From Chloroflexota bacterium (GTDB lineage Bacteria > Chloroflexota > UBA6077 > JAJPHF01): DNA of 40,255 nt. Of the stretch, positions 25,914 through 32,961 are shown piece after piece. Made by a program: the position numbers and the translations under genes. Location of the stretch: assembly GCA_019686175.1 (NCBI GenBank), contig JADGHJ010000002.1, positions 1-40,255 of the forward strand. Direction: 5' to 3'. Below the pieces are notes generated by a model. That model saw only the letters and a list, made by a program, of their open reading frames with translations. It was not told the DNA's origin and ran no database searches. The stretch's first letter is position 1. Each line of letters opens with the position of its first letter.

Positions 25914-26405
25914 TCACGGTTGCGGCTGCGGCGCGCGCTGGGCCTGGGCGGCCGCCTGGACCGCGCGCACGATGTTCACGTAGCCCGTGCAGATGCACAG
26001 ATTGCCCGACAGCGCCTCGCGGATCTCGGCCTCCGTGGGCGCCGGGTTGTCGCGGAGCAGCTCCAGCGCCGTGAGCAGGAACCCCGGCGTGCAGTAGCCG
26101 CACTGGAGCGCGTGGTGCTCCCAAAACGCCTGCTGCAGCGGGTGTAACTCCCCGTCGCGCGCCAGACCCTCGACGGTGAGGATCTCCGCCCCGTCGGCCT
26201 GCACGGCGAGCATCAAGCACGAGCGCACGCTCGCCCCGTTGAGCAGGACGGTACAGGCGCCGCACACGCCGTGCTCGCAGCCCACGTGCGTGCCCGTGAG
26301 CCCGCAGGTCTCCCGTAGGAAATCGACCAGGCTCAGCCGCACCGGCACGGCCGCGCTGTAACATTGGCCATTCACCGTGACGGCGATCTCGCGTTGCTGT
26401 ACCAC
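25914..26405 (-). CDS. Xanthine-dehydrogenase-type 2x[2Fe-2S] small subunit (system A)
   Basis: This 163-aa protein has an N-terminal plant-type ferredoxin site (GCEHGVCGAC then a later Cys, about residues 42-64) and the C-terminal four-helix [2Fe-2S] site (CGYCTPG and CICTGY). The length is normal for CoxS/XdhC-type subunits. It starts with GTG at 26405 after GGGGGAGG. It is the first gene of the system A operon (small, large, PaaA-like). It passes electrons from the Mo site, usually to an FAD subunit; here the FAD subunit is missing from the operon. It may use the system B flavoprotein or another acceptor. Confidence 0.93.
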   Translation of the reverse strand: MVQQREIAVTVNGQCYSAAVPVRLSLVDFLRETCGLTGTHVGCEHGVCGACTVLLNGASVRSCLMLAVQADGAEILTVEGLARDGELHPLQQAFWEHHALQCGYCTPGFLLTALELLRDNPAPTEAEIREALSGNLCICTGYVNIVRAVQAAAQAQRAPQPQP

Positions 26406-26585
26406 GCCTCCCCCCGGGCGCGCCGGATGTGGCTGCGCGCCTTGCTCCTAGTCTAGCGGCCCCTGCCGCCACAGGCCAGCGCGGCGCTACCGCGCTTGTT
26501 GAGCCACACGCCCGCGCCTGAGATAGAGTGGGGATGAGAACGGCACGTGCCTCGGTCCCTGACCGAGCACCGCAAGGAGGGAACC

Positions 26586-26996
26586 ATGGCCGAGCAGAGC
26601 GAGCGCCCGCATCCAGGGCCCGAGACGAGCGGCAGCCCCGAGCGCCCGCCGCAGCAGCTCGTGGGACCGCACCTGGTGTTCGACCTCGCCGCGGAGAGCA
26701 ACCAGATCCGCTACGAGCGCGGCTACCGCGAGGGCGACCGCAACGCCAACACGCTGGTGAAAACCGACGGCCTGCGGGTCGTGCTCACCGCTCTACGCAA
26801 GGGCGCGCGGCTACAGGAGCACGTCGCGCCAGGCTGGACCAGCGTGCACGCGCTGGAGGGGCGCCTGCGCCTGCGGTTCCCCGACCAGACGGTGGAGCTG
26901 CCCGCGGGCCACCTGCTGGCGCTGGCGCCGCGGCTCCCCCACGACGTCGAGGCGCTGGAGGACAGTGTCTTCCTCTTGACCATCGCCGCCGGCTAG
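26586..26996 (+). CDS. Cupin-domain protein
   Basis: This 136-aa protein has a Pro-rich N-terminal tail (about 35 residues) and a single cupin barrel: GARLQEHVAPGW, HALEGRLRLRF and LPAGHLLALAP...LPHDVEALED. The usual HxH metal pair is reduced to single His residues, so metal binding is uncertain. The start at 26586 has a strong AAGGAGGG site. It lies alone on the plus strand between the two minus-strand hydroxylase operons. TTGAGC (26499-26504) and TAGAGT (26524-26529) at 19 bp are a weak promoter candidate. A regulatory or binding role is possible. Confidence 0.8.
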   Translation: MAEQSERPHPGPETSGSPERPPQQLVGPHLVFDLAAESNQIRYERGYREGDRNANTLVKTDGLRVVLTALRKGARLQEHVAPGWTSVHALEGRLRLRFPDQTVELPAGHLLALAPRLPHDVEALEDSVFLLTIAAG

Positions 26997-27013
26997 ACAC
27001 TAGAGGTCCGGCG

Positions 27014-27030
27014 CGGGCGGAGGGCGCCCG
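27014..27030. terminator. Short hairpin between cupin and hydroxylase B small subunit
   Basis: A 6-bp stem CGGGCG/CGCCCG with a 5-nt loop lies in the 55-bp convergent gap. No T tract; weak evidence. Confidence 0.25.
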
Positions 27031-27051
27031 GCTAGCGACCCCGCTTGCGCC

Positions 27052-27543
27052 TCATGAGGTTGTCGCGGCGCGCTGCTGGGCCAGCTTGAGGCGCGCGCTC
27101 CCTACCGCGCGCAGGATGTCCTGGTAGCCGGCACAGCGACAGTAGTTGCCGGCCAGGTAGTGCTTCGTCTCCTCCTCGTCCGCGTCGGGCAGCTCCTCCA
27201 GCAGCGCCTTCACCGCCAGGATATAGCCCGGGGTGCAGTAGCCACACTGGAAGGCCCGCTCTTCGAGGAAAGCCTCTTGCACCGGGTGCAGGCGCGGCCC
27301 CTGGCTCAGCCCCTCGATCGTCTCGATCCGTGCGCCGTCGAGGCGCGCCGCCAGGGTGAGGCAGGAAGCGATCGGTGCGCCGTTGACCAGCACGGTGCAC
27401 GAGCCGCACACGGCCGTGCCACAGCCCTCGCGCACCCCGTACAGCTTGAGCTGCTCGCGCAGCACGTCGGACAGCAGCCAGTGGTCCTCGACCGTGAGCT
27501 GGCGCTCGGTGCCGTTCACCGTCAGCGTGATGGTTCGCTTCAC
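27052..27543 (-). CDS. Xanthine-dehydrogenase-type 2x[2Fe-2S] small subunit (system B)
   Basis: This 163-aa protein has the same architecture as the system A small subunit: a ferredoxin site GCGTAVCGSC with a later Cys, then CGYCTPG and CRCAGY in the helical domain. It starts GTG at 27543 after AAGGGGGAG, 25 nt beyond the large-subunit stop, and is the last gene of the medium-large-small operon. The two small subunits are clearly paralogous but differ widely in sequence, which argues against a recent duplication. Confidence 0.94.
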   Translation of the reverse strand: MKRTITLTVNGTERQLTVEDHWLLSDVLREQLKLYGVREGCGTAVCGSCTVLVNGAPIASCLTLAARLDGARIETIEGLSQGPRLHPVQEAFLEERAFQCGYCTPGYILAVKALLEELPDADEEETKHYLAGNYCRCAGYQDILRAVGSARLKLAQQRAATTS

Positions 27544-27568
27544 TCTCGGCTCCCCCTTGCGCGGGCGC

Positions 27569-29989
27569 TTATCCAGGCACGTCGGTCGCGCCGACGTTCT
27601 CCGTCGCCGGCGGCTGCTGCACGGCGGGCGGCTCGACCTCCGCGCCGTGCTCGCGGTCGCGCTCGTGCAGCGCGCGCAGCACCTTCTCGGGCGTGATCGG
27701 CAGGTCGCGGATGCGTACGCCGCAAGCGTTGTAAATGGCGTTGGCGATGGTGGGCTGCACCGAGAGCGTGCCCGACTCGCCCACGCCCTTGGCCCCGAAC
27801 GGCCCGTCCGGGTGCGGCACCGTCACGCTGACCGATTCGAGCTGCGGCGGCACGTCCTTCAGCGACGGCAACTGGTACTCCAGGAACGAGGCGTTGGTCA
27901 CCTGGCCCTGCTCGACGTTCATCCACTCGAAGAACGTCAGGCCGAGGGTGAGGATCGTGGCGCCCGCGATCTGCTGCTCGCAGTGGTGTGGGTTCACCTC
28001 GCGGCCGACGTCCGCCGCCGCCACGAACTTCAGCACCTGCACTTGTCCGGTGTCGGTGTCCACCTCGACCTCGGCGGCCGTGGCGCCCGAGAACCAGAAC
28101 TCGGTACTCTTCTTGCTCTGGCCCGTCTCGTGGTCGAGCGGGTCGGCGATCGTCTTGAACACGTGCTCGCCGACCAGTGTGGTGCCCAGCGCGCCAAGCT
28201 TGGCGGCGAACACCTGTGGGATGGTGAGGCCCCGCTCCTCCGCCCCGCGCACGTAGACCCGCTCGTCCCGCAGCACCAGGTCCTCGGGGTTCGCTTCCAG
28301 CACCTCGGCCGCGGCGGCGAACAACTGATCGCGGATCTGCTTCGCCGCGCCGCGGATCGCGTTGCCCATGTGGTAGGTGGAGCGGCTACCCGCCGTGATC
28401 GTGTCGTACGGCGTCACGTCGGTGTCCGGCAGGTGCACGCGTACCTTGGTGATGGGGACGCCTAGCTCCTCGGCGGCGATCTGCGCCAGCGCCGTCTCCG
28501 AACCCTGGCCCATCTCCACGGTGCTGGACAGCACGGTCACGCTGCCGTCGGCGTTCATCTCCACTACCGCGCTGGAGATCGACGGCGTGAGCACCGCCTT
28601 GACACCGCAGGCCACCGCCTTGCCCCGCACCCGCCCGCTGCCGGGCGGCACGCGTTTGGGCTGCGGCGGGGTGTAGTCGATCGCCTCGGCCACCTTGCGC
28701 AGCGCGGGCTTCACCCCGATCGACAGCATCGGCGTGCCGGTGGCGAACTCATCGCCCTCGTCCAGCGCGTGGCGCAGGCGGAACTCCAGCGGGTCGATGC
28801 CCAGCGCGTGCGCGGCGGTGTCCATCATCGACTCGTAGGCCCACACCACCTGCGGCACGCCGAAGCCGCGGAACGCGCCGGCCGGGACGTTGTTGGTGTA
28901 CACGCAGTACGAATCGATCTTGACGTTGGGGAACTTGTACGGCCCCGCCGAAGTGTAGCCCGACTTGTGGACCACGCGCGGGCCGATCTCGGCGTAGGCG
29001 CCCGTGTTCCACCAGTTTTGGGCCTCCACGGCCACGATGTCGCCGTGCTTGGTCACGCCCAGCTTGTAGCGCGCCACCACCTGGTGCTTGGTGATGATGT
29101 GGAACTCCTCCGAGCGCGAGAGCATGATGCGCACGGGGCGCCGGGTGACATACGCCAGGTAGGCGGCGATCGGCTCCAGCTTGGCGTATAGCTTCGAGCC
29201 GTAGCCCGCCCCGAGATACGGCACGATCACGCGCACCCGGTTGAGCGGCACGCCGAAGATGCCAGCGGTGGACACACGCACGAACGACGGGCTCTGCGTG
29301 GCGGTCCAGAGAGTGATGCGGTCGTCGTCGTCGATGTACGCCAGCGTGACGTGCGGCTCCAGCGGCGCATGCTGGGCGGGCGGCGAGGTGAAGGTGTCCT
29401 CGAAGATGTAATCGGCGCGGGCGAAGGCGGCCTCGACGTCGCCCTTGCGCACCTTCTGGTGGTAGCAGACGTTGGTGCCGCCGGTCTCACCCACGTGGGC
29501 CATGTCGGCAAAGGCGCGCGAGGGGCGCAGCACCTCGTGCACCAGCGGCGCGCCGGGCTTGCACGCCTCGACCGGGTCGAACACGGCCGGCAGCGGCTCG
29601 TACTCGACCTCCACCAACTCGCGGGCCTCCTCGGCCGCCTCGCGGCTCTCTGCCACCACGGCCGCCACTGGGTCGCCGATGTGGCGCGCCTTGTCCAGCG
29701 CGAGGATGCCCTGGTCCTTGAACACCGGCCCGACCCAGGGATCGATGCCCGGGGTGTTGAGGATATCCGCGCCGCTGACCACGGCGACCACACCCGGCAC
29801 GCGCTCGGCGCGGCGCTTGTCCACGCGCACGATGCGGGCGTGGGGGTGCGGGCTGCGCACCAGCACCGCGTGGAGCATGCCGGGCAGCTCGATGTCGCCC
29901 GTGTAGATGGGGCGGCCCGTCACCTTCTTGAGGCCGTCCAGTCGCGGCACGCGCTTGCCGACGACGCTATACTCCAGATCGATCGCCAT
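27569..29989 (-). CDS. Xanthine-dehydrogenase-type molybdenum hydroxylase, large subunit (system B)
   Basis: This 806-aa large subunit begins VGKRVPRLDGLKKVTG, typical of the family. It carries PYLGAGYGSK, the active-site loop GAFRGFGVPQ (about 370), VEMGQGSETALAQ, TAGSRSTYHMGNA and the catalytic-Glu motif GAKGVGESG (about 731-738). GAFRGFG is the xanthine dehydrogenase/nicotinate-hydroxylase type, unlike system A. It lies between the FAD subunit (84-bp gap) and the small subunit (25-bp gap), giving a complete three-subunit enzyme. It probably hydroxylates an N-heterocycle or aromatic acid derivative. The C-terminal about 30 residues are a Pro/Glu-rich tail. Confidence 0.94.
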   Translation of the reverse strand: MAIDLEYSVVGKRVPRLDGLKKVTGRPIYTGDIELPGMLHAVLVRSPHPHARIVRVDKRRAERVPGVVAVVSGADILNTPGIDPWVGPVFKDQGILALDKARHIGDPVAAVVAESREAAEEARELVEVEYEPLPAVFDPVEACKPGAPLVHEVLRPSRAFADMAHVGETGGTNVCYHQKVRKGDVEAAFARADYIFEDTFTSPPAQHAPLEPHVTLAYIDDDDRITLWTATQSPSFVRVSTAGIFGVPLNRVRVIVPYLGAGYGSKLYAKLEPIAAYLAYVTRRPVRIMLSRSEEFHIITKHQVVARYKLGVTKHGDIVAVEAQNWWNTGAYAEIGPRVVHKSGYTSAGPYKFPNVKIDSYCVYTNNVPAGAFRGFGVPQVVWAYESMMDTAAHALGIDPLEFRLRHALDEGDEFATGTPMLSIGVKPALRKVAEAIDYTPPQPKRVPPGSGRVRGKAVACGVKAVLTPSISSAVVEMNADGSVTVLSSTVEMGQGSETALAQIAAEELGVPITKVRVHLPDTDVTPYDTITAGSRSTYHMGNAIRGAAKQIRDQLFAAAAEVLEANPEDLVLRDERVYVRGAEERGLTIPQVFAAKLGALGTTLVGEHVFKTIADPLDHETGQSKKSTEFWFSGATAAEVEVDTDTGQVQVLKFVAAADVGREVNPHHCEQQIAGATILTLGLTFFEWMNVEQGQVTNASFLEYQLPSLKDVPPQLESVSVTVPHPDGPFGAKGVGESGTLSVQPTIANAIYNACGVRIRDLPITPEKVLRALHERDREHGAEVEPPAVQQPPATENVGATDVPG

Positions 29990-30073
29990 GGTGGCTCTCC
30001 GTCCCGCGCGCTCGCGCTCGCCTATAGCGTCGGGCGCGTGTAGCTCGTCTGTAGCCGGCGGGGTCGGCCACCG

Positions 30074-30961
30074 CTAGCCCCGTGCGGTGGCCTGGGCGCG
30101 CTGCTGTGCGGCGCGGATAGCCCGCCCCACGAACAGCCTGGCCATCTCGCGCTTGTACCAGACCGACCCGCGGATGTCGTCGGTCGGGTCGATCTGGTCG
30201 TCGACCAGCGCCATCACGTCGCTGATCAGTCGGTCGGTCAGCCGCTGCCCGCGCACCACCTCGTTCACTCCCTGCAACAGCACCGGGTGACTGGCGACCG
30301 AGGTGAGCACCACCCGCAAGTCGTCCACGCTGCCGTCCGCGCCCGGTGTCAGCGCCGCCGCCACGCCCAGGCACGGCCAGTCCATCGCCGACAGCGACTG
30401 ATACTTCAGGTATACCGCGCCGGTGCCCGCGGGTGGGTCGGGTACGATCACCTCGGCCACGATCTCGCCCGGCTCCAGCGCCGTGGTGTAGATGTCCAGG
30501 AAGAAGTCCTCCAGCGGCACCTCGCGCTCGCCGCCCTGCCGCACCAGCCGCGCGCGCGCCCGCAGGGCGATCAGTGGGGCGGGCGGGTCGAGGCGATAGT
30601 CGCCGTGCGCCAGGTTGCCGCCCACGGTGGCCGCGTGGCGCACGCGCACATTGCCGATCTCGCGGTAGGTCTCGCAGAGCACCGGCGCGTGCTGGCGCAC
30701 CAGCGGCGACCGCTCCATCGTCCAGTGCGTGACCAGCGCCCCGACGCGCAGCCCGACGCCCGGCTCGTGGCGCAAGTAGTCGAGCCCCGGGATCGTCTTG
30801 AGGTCGATCAGATACCCGGGCTGGTAGAAGCGCTCGCGCAGGTAGATCAGCAGGGCGGTGCCGCCGGCGATGAAGCTCGCGTCGCCCTCGTGCTCCAGAT
30901 ACAGGGCCGACGCCTCCTCCAGCGTCGTCGGCTGCAGCAGGTCGAGCTTGTGAATGGTCAT
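30074..30961 (-). CDS. FAD-binding medium subunit of the molybdenum hydroxylase (system B)
   Basis: This 295-aa CoxM/XdhB-type flavoprotein has AGGTALLIYLRERF (about 33-46) and ATVGGNLAHGDY (about 111-122), the two FAD-contacting loops. A C-terminal CO-dehydrogenase-flavoprotein-type domain follows. It transfers electrons from the [2Fe-2S] subunit to NAD+, quinone or another acceptor. It is the first gene of the system B operon, with a near-consensus promoter about 95-120 bp upstream and a GAGGTAGG site. It is the only FAD subunit in the window for two hydroxylases. Confidence 0.94.
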   Translation of the reverse strand: MTIHKLDLLQPTTLEEASALYLEHEGDASFIAGGTALLIYLRERFYQPGYLIDLKTIPGLDYLRHEPGVGLRVGALVTHWTMERSPLVRQHAPVLCETYREIGNVRVRHAATVGGNLAHGDYRLDPPAPLIALRARARLVRQGGEREVPLEDFFLDIYTTALEPGEIVAEVIVPDPPAGTGAVYLKYQSLSAMDWPCLGVAAALTPGADGSVDDLRVVLTSVASHPVLLQGVNEVVRGQRLTDRLISDVMALVDDQIDPTDDIRGSVWYKREMARLFVGRAIRAAQQRAQATARG

Positions 30962-31042
30962 GCGCCTACCTCGGGGGAAAGGTCGCGCCAGGGCGCCGCA
31001 CCCAGGGGTGCTGTGGACCGAGCCGAGACGACGTGATGGCGC

Positions 31043-31065
31043 GGCACCTCTGGAGTATAGGTGCC
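31043..31065. promoter_or_regulatory. Operator-like palindrome over the system B -10 box
   Basis: A perfect 7-bp inverted repeat GGCACCT (31043-31049) and AGGTGCC (31059-31065), with a 9-bp spacer, covers the -10 hexamer TATACT. The position would let a dimeric repressor block transcription. No cognate regulator gene is adjacent. Confidence 0.5.
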
Positions 31066-31082
31066 CTCCGGGTGCGCGTCAA
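31054..31082 (-). promoter_or_regulatory. Near-consensus promoter of the system B hydroxylase operon
   Basis: On the minus strand, TTGACG (31082-31077), exactly 17 bp, then TATACT (31059-31054). It faces the FAD-subunit gene starting at 30961. Confidence 0.75.
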
Positions 31083-31095
31083 ACGTGGGGGCCCA

Positions 31096-31104
31096 TGGTA
31101 TCCT
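31096..31104 (+). promoter_or_regulatory. Extended -10 candidate for the cysteine hydrolase
   Basis: TGGTATCCT fits TG-N-TATCCT, about 50 bp before the start at 31155. It lies back-to-back with the system B promoter, so divergent genes could share control. Confidence 0.4.
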
Positions 31105-31154
31105 GAAGCTACACTTCCGGCGCCGGCCTGGCCGAGACCAGGGGGAGGAGAACG

Positions 31155-31817
31155 ATGGCTGGGCAATCCGAGCAGGAGATGGCCGCATTCTTCGCGCAGC
31201 GGGGCTTCGGCCTGCGCATCGGGTTCGGCGAGCGGCCCGCCGTGGCGGTCATCGACTTCGTGTACGCGTTCACCGATCCGTCCATGCCGCTCGGCGCCAA
31301 TCTGGACCGCGAGATCGAGGCGACGCGGCGCGTCCTGGCCGCGGCCCGCGAGGCGCGGGTGCCCATCTTCTACACGGTCGTGTACTACGAGGAGCAGGAC
31401 CTGCGCGACGCAGGCGTGTGGGCGCTGAAGCAGAAGGGCGTGGCCACGCTACGGGCCGGCACGCCGGCGGTCGAGCTGGACGCCCGCCTCGAGCGCCGCG
31501 ACGACGAGGCGATCATCGTCAAGAAGTACGCCAGCGCCTTCTTCGGCACCGACTTCATCTCGCGCCTGAACGCTCGCCGCATCGACACGCTGCTGATCAC
31601 GGGCTGCACCACCAGCGGCTGCGTGCGCGCCACCGCCGTCGACGCACTGCAATACGGCCTGCGCCCGGTGGTCGTCCGCGAGGCGGTGGGCGACCGGGCC
31701 GAGCCTGCCCACCGCCAGAGCCTGTTCGACCTGGAGCAGAAGTACGCCGACGTGGTGGGCGTCGAGGAGGTCGTCGCCTATCTCGCCAGCCGGCGGCCCG
31801 CCGCGCAGGTCGTCTGA
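31155..31817 (+). CDS. Isochorismatase-fold cysteine hydrolase
   Basis: In this 220-aa protein the catalytic triad is visible: Asp34 (VIDFVYAF), Lys123 or Lys124 (IVKKYASAFFGTDF) and Cys156 in GCTTSGCVRATAVDA, with the usual cis-peptide segment. This resembles N-carbamoylsarcosine amidase, maleamate amidase and ureidoacrylate hydrolase rather than isochorismatase, which lacks the Cys. The likely reaction is hydrolysis of an amide or carbamoyl group. The start at 31155 follows GGGGGAGGAG. It is divergent from the complete molybdenum hydroxylase operon and convergent (6 nt) with a deacetylase-like gene. Maleamate amidase acts downstream of a molybdenum hydroxylase in nicotinate breakdown, which is suggestive only. 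Confidence 0.9.
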   Translation: MAGQSEQEMAAFFAQRGFGLRIGFGERPAVAVIDFVYAFTDPSMPLGANLDREIEATRRVLAAAREARVPIFYTVVYYEEQDLRDAGVWALKQKGVATLRAGTPAVELDARLERRDDEAIIVKKYASAFFGTDFISRLNARRIDTLLITGCTTSGCVRATAVDALQYGLRPVVVREAVGDRAEPAHRQSLFDLEQKYADVVGVEEVVAYLASRRPAAQVV

Positions 31818-31823
31818 GCCGCG

Positions 31824-32729
31824 CTAGCGCCCGGCGCGCGCTGCGATGGCGGCGACCGCCTGGTCGTAGTAGTTGGCGAAGTACCAGTCGGCGATCTCGT
31901 CGCTGGTAGTCAGCCACACGCGGTCGTGCCGCACCACGTGCTCCAGCGCGCGCGCCAGGTACTTGTGGCGGAACGGCTGGTTGATCAGGAACGGGTGCAG
32001 GGCCACGCACAGCACGCGCCCGCTCTCCGCGCCCTCGGCGTACAGCTGGTCGAAGGCGTCCACGATCATCTGGCCGAACTGCTCTGCGCTGAGTCCCTTG
32101 CCCAGGAAGGCGGGGATATCGTTCAGTTCGATCGAATACGGCACGGAGATCATCCGGCCGGTTCGTACCTGGAGCGGATACGGCTGGTCGTCGTTGCACC
32201 AGTCGAGCAGGTAGGTCAGGCCCAGCTCGGCCAGCAGGTGTGGGGTGTGAAACGTCTCGGTGAGCGCCGGGCCGAGCCAGCCCTTGGGCTGGCGGCCGGT
32301 GCGCTCGCGGATGGTCGTCACTACCTCGCCAAGGTACCGGCGCTCCTCCTCTTCGGTCATGTTGGCCTCGAGGATCGAGTTGTTCTTCCCGTGCGCGAGC
32401 CACACCCAGCCGCGCTTGTTGCCCTCCTCGATGATCTCGGGGTAGTAGTGGCACACGTCGGCGTTGAGCAGCACGCTCGCGCGCAGGCCGAGGCGGTCGA
32501 GTAGGTCCATCATCCGCCACACGCCCACGCGCGGCGCGTAGTCGCGCCAGCCATAGTTGAGCGGGTCGGGGACCAGCGAGGCAGTACCGGGGTGGATGCT
32601 GGTCGACGGCTTGTCGATCTCGTAGTGCTCGATGTTCAGCCCGATCCAGAACGCCACCCGGGCGCCGTTGGGCAGCTCCAGGCGCGGGCGACGAATCAGC
32701 GGCCAGTAGGCGTACAGCGTGTTCTCCAC
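31824..32729 (-). CDS. Polysaccharide-deacetylase-fold (NodB/PuuE-like) hydrolase
   Basis: This 301-aa protein has a single NodB-homology barrel. The usual TFDDG metal motif is replaced by GLNIEHYE (residues about 29-36), and the HxxxH position reads HGKNNS, as in the PuuE-type subgroup that includes cofactor-independent allantoinase. LHPFLINQPFRHKYL near residue 240 supplies a further His. There is no signal peptide, so it acts in the cytoplasm on a small molecule, probably a C-N bond, rather than on cell-wall glycans. The start is GTG at 32729 with GGGAGGTG. The next gene upstream is a divergent MFS transporter. Confidence 0.85.
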   Translation of the reverse strand: MENTLYAYWPLIRRPRLELPNGARVAFWIGLNIEHYEIDKPSTSIHPGTASLVPDPLNYGWRDYAPRVGVWRMMDLLDRLGLRASVLLNADVCHYYPEIIEEGNKRGWVWLAHGKNNSILEANMTEEEERRYLGEVVTTIRERTGRQPKGWLGPALTETFHTPHLLAELGLTYLLDWCNDDQPYPLQVRTGRMISVPYSIELNDIPAFLGKGLSAEQFGQMIVDAFDQLYAEGAESGRVLCVALHPFLINQPFRHKYLARALEHVVRHDRVWLTTSDEIADWYFANYYDQAVAAIAARAGR

Positions 32730-32922
32730 GAGCGCACCTCCCTAGGCGCCGGCTCGGTCGGCGGCGCTGGTACCTGAGAACGAATCGCCCCGTGCTGGTG
32801 CGGCGCCTGGCCCGAGCGTACCGCTGCCCGAGGAGGCTGTCAATGCGGCCCAACCGGCTCCGGGTGCGAGCACCGCTGCACCCGATCGCGCGCCCGGCGG
32901 GCGGCTTGGGCAGTGGCTGTCG

Positions 32923-32931
32923 TGCTACAAT
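32923..32931 (+). promoter_or_regulatory. Extended -10 element of the MFS gene
   Basis: TGCTACAAT, identical to 16220-16228, lies about 30 bp before the GTG at 32962. No good -35 at the usual distance. Confidence 0.5.
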
Positions 32932-32961
32932 CGGCCCAACGCCCGCGCGAGGAGGTGGCCC

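Noticed and set aside
23426-30961. CO dehydrogenase (CoxMSL) operons
   Set aside because: Neither large subunit has the AYRCSFR or AYRGAGR loop and the gene order differs; called XDH-type hydroxylases of unknown substrate.
31155-31817. True isochorismatase
   Set aside because: The catalytic Cys156 and amidase-type motifs indicate a cysteine hydrolase; no siderophore genes are near.
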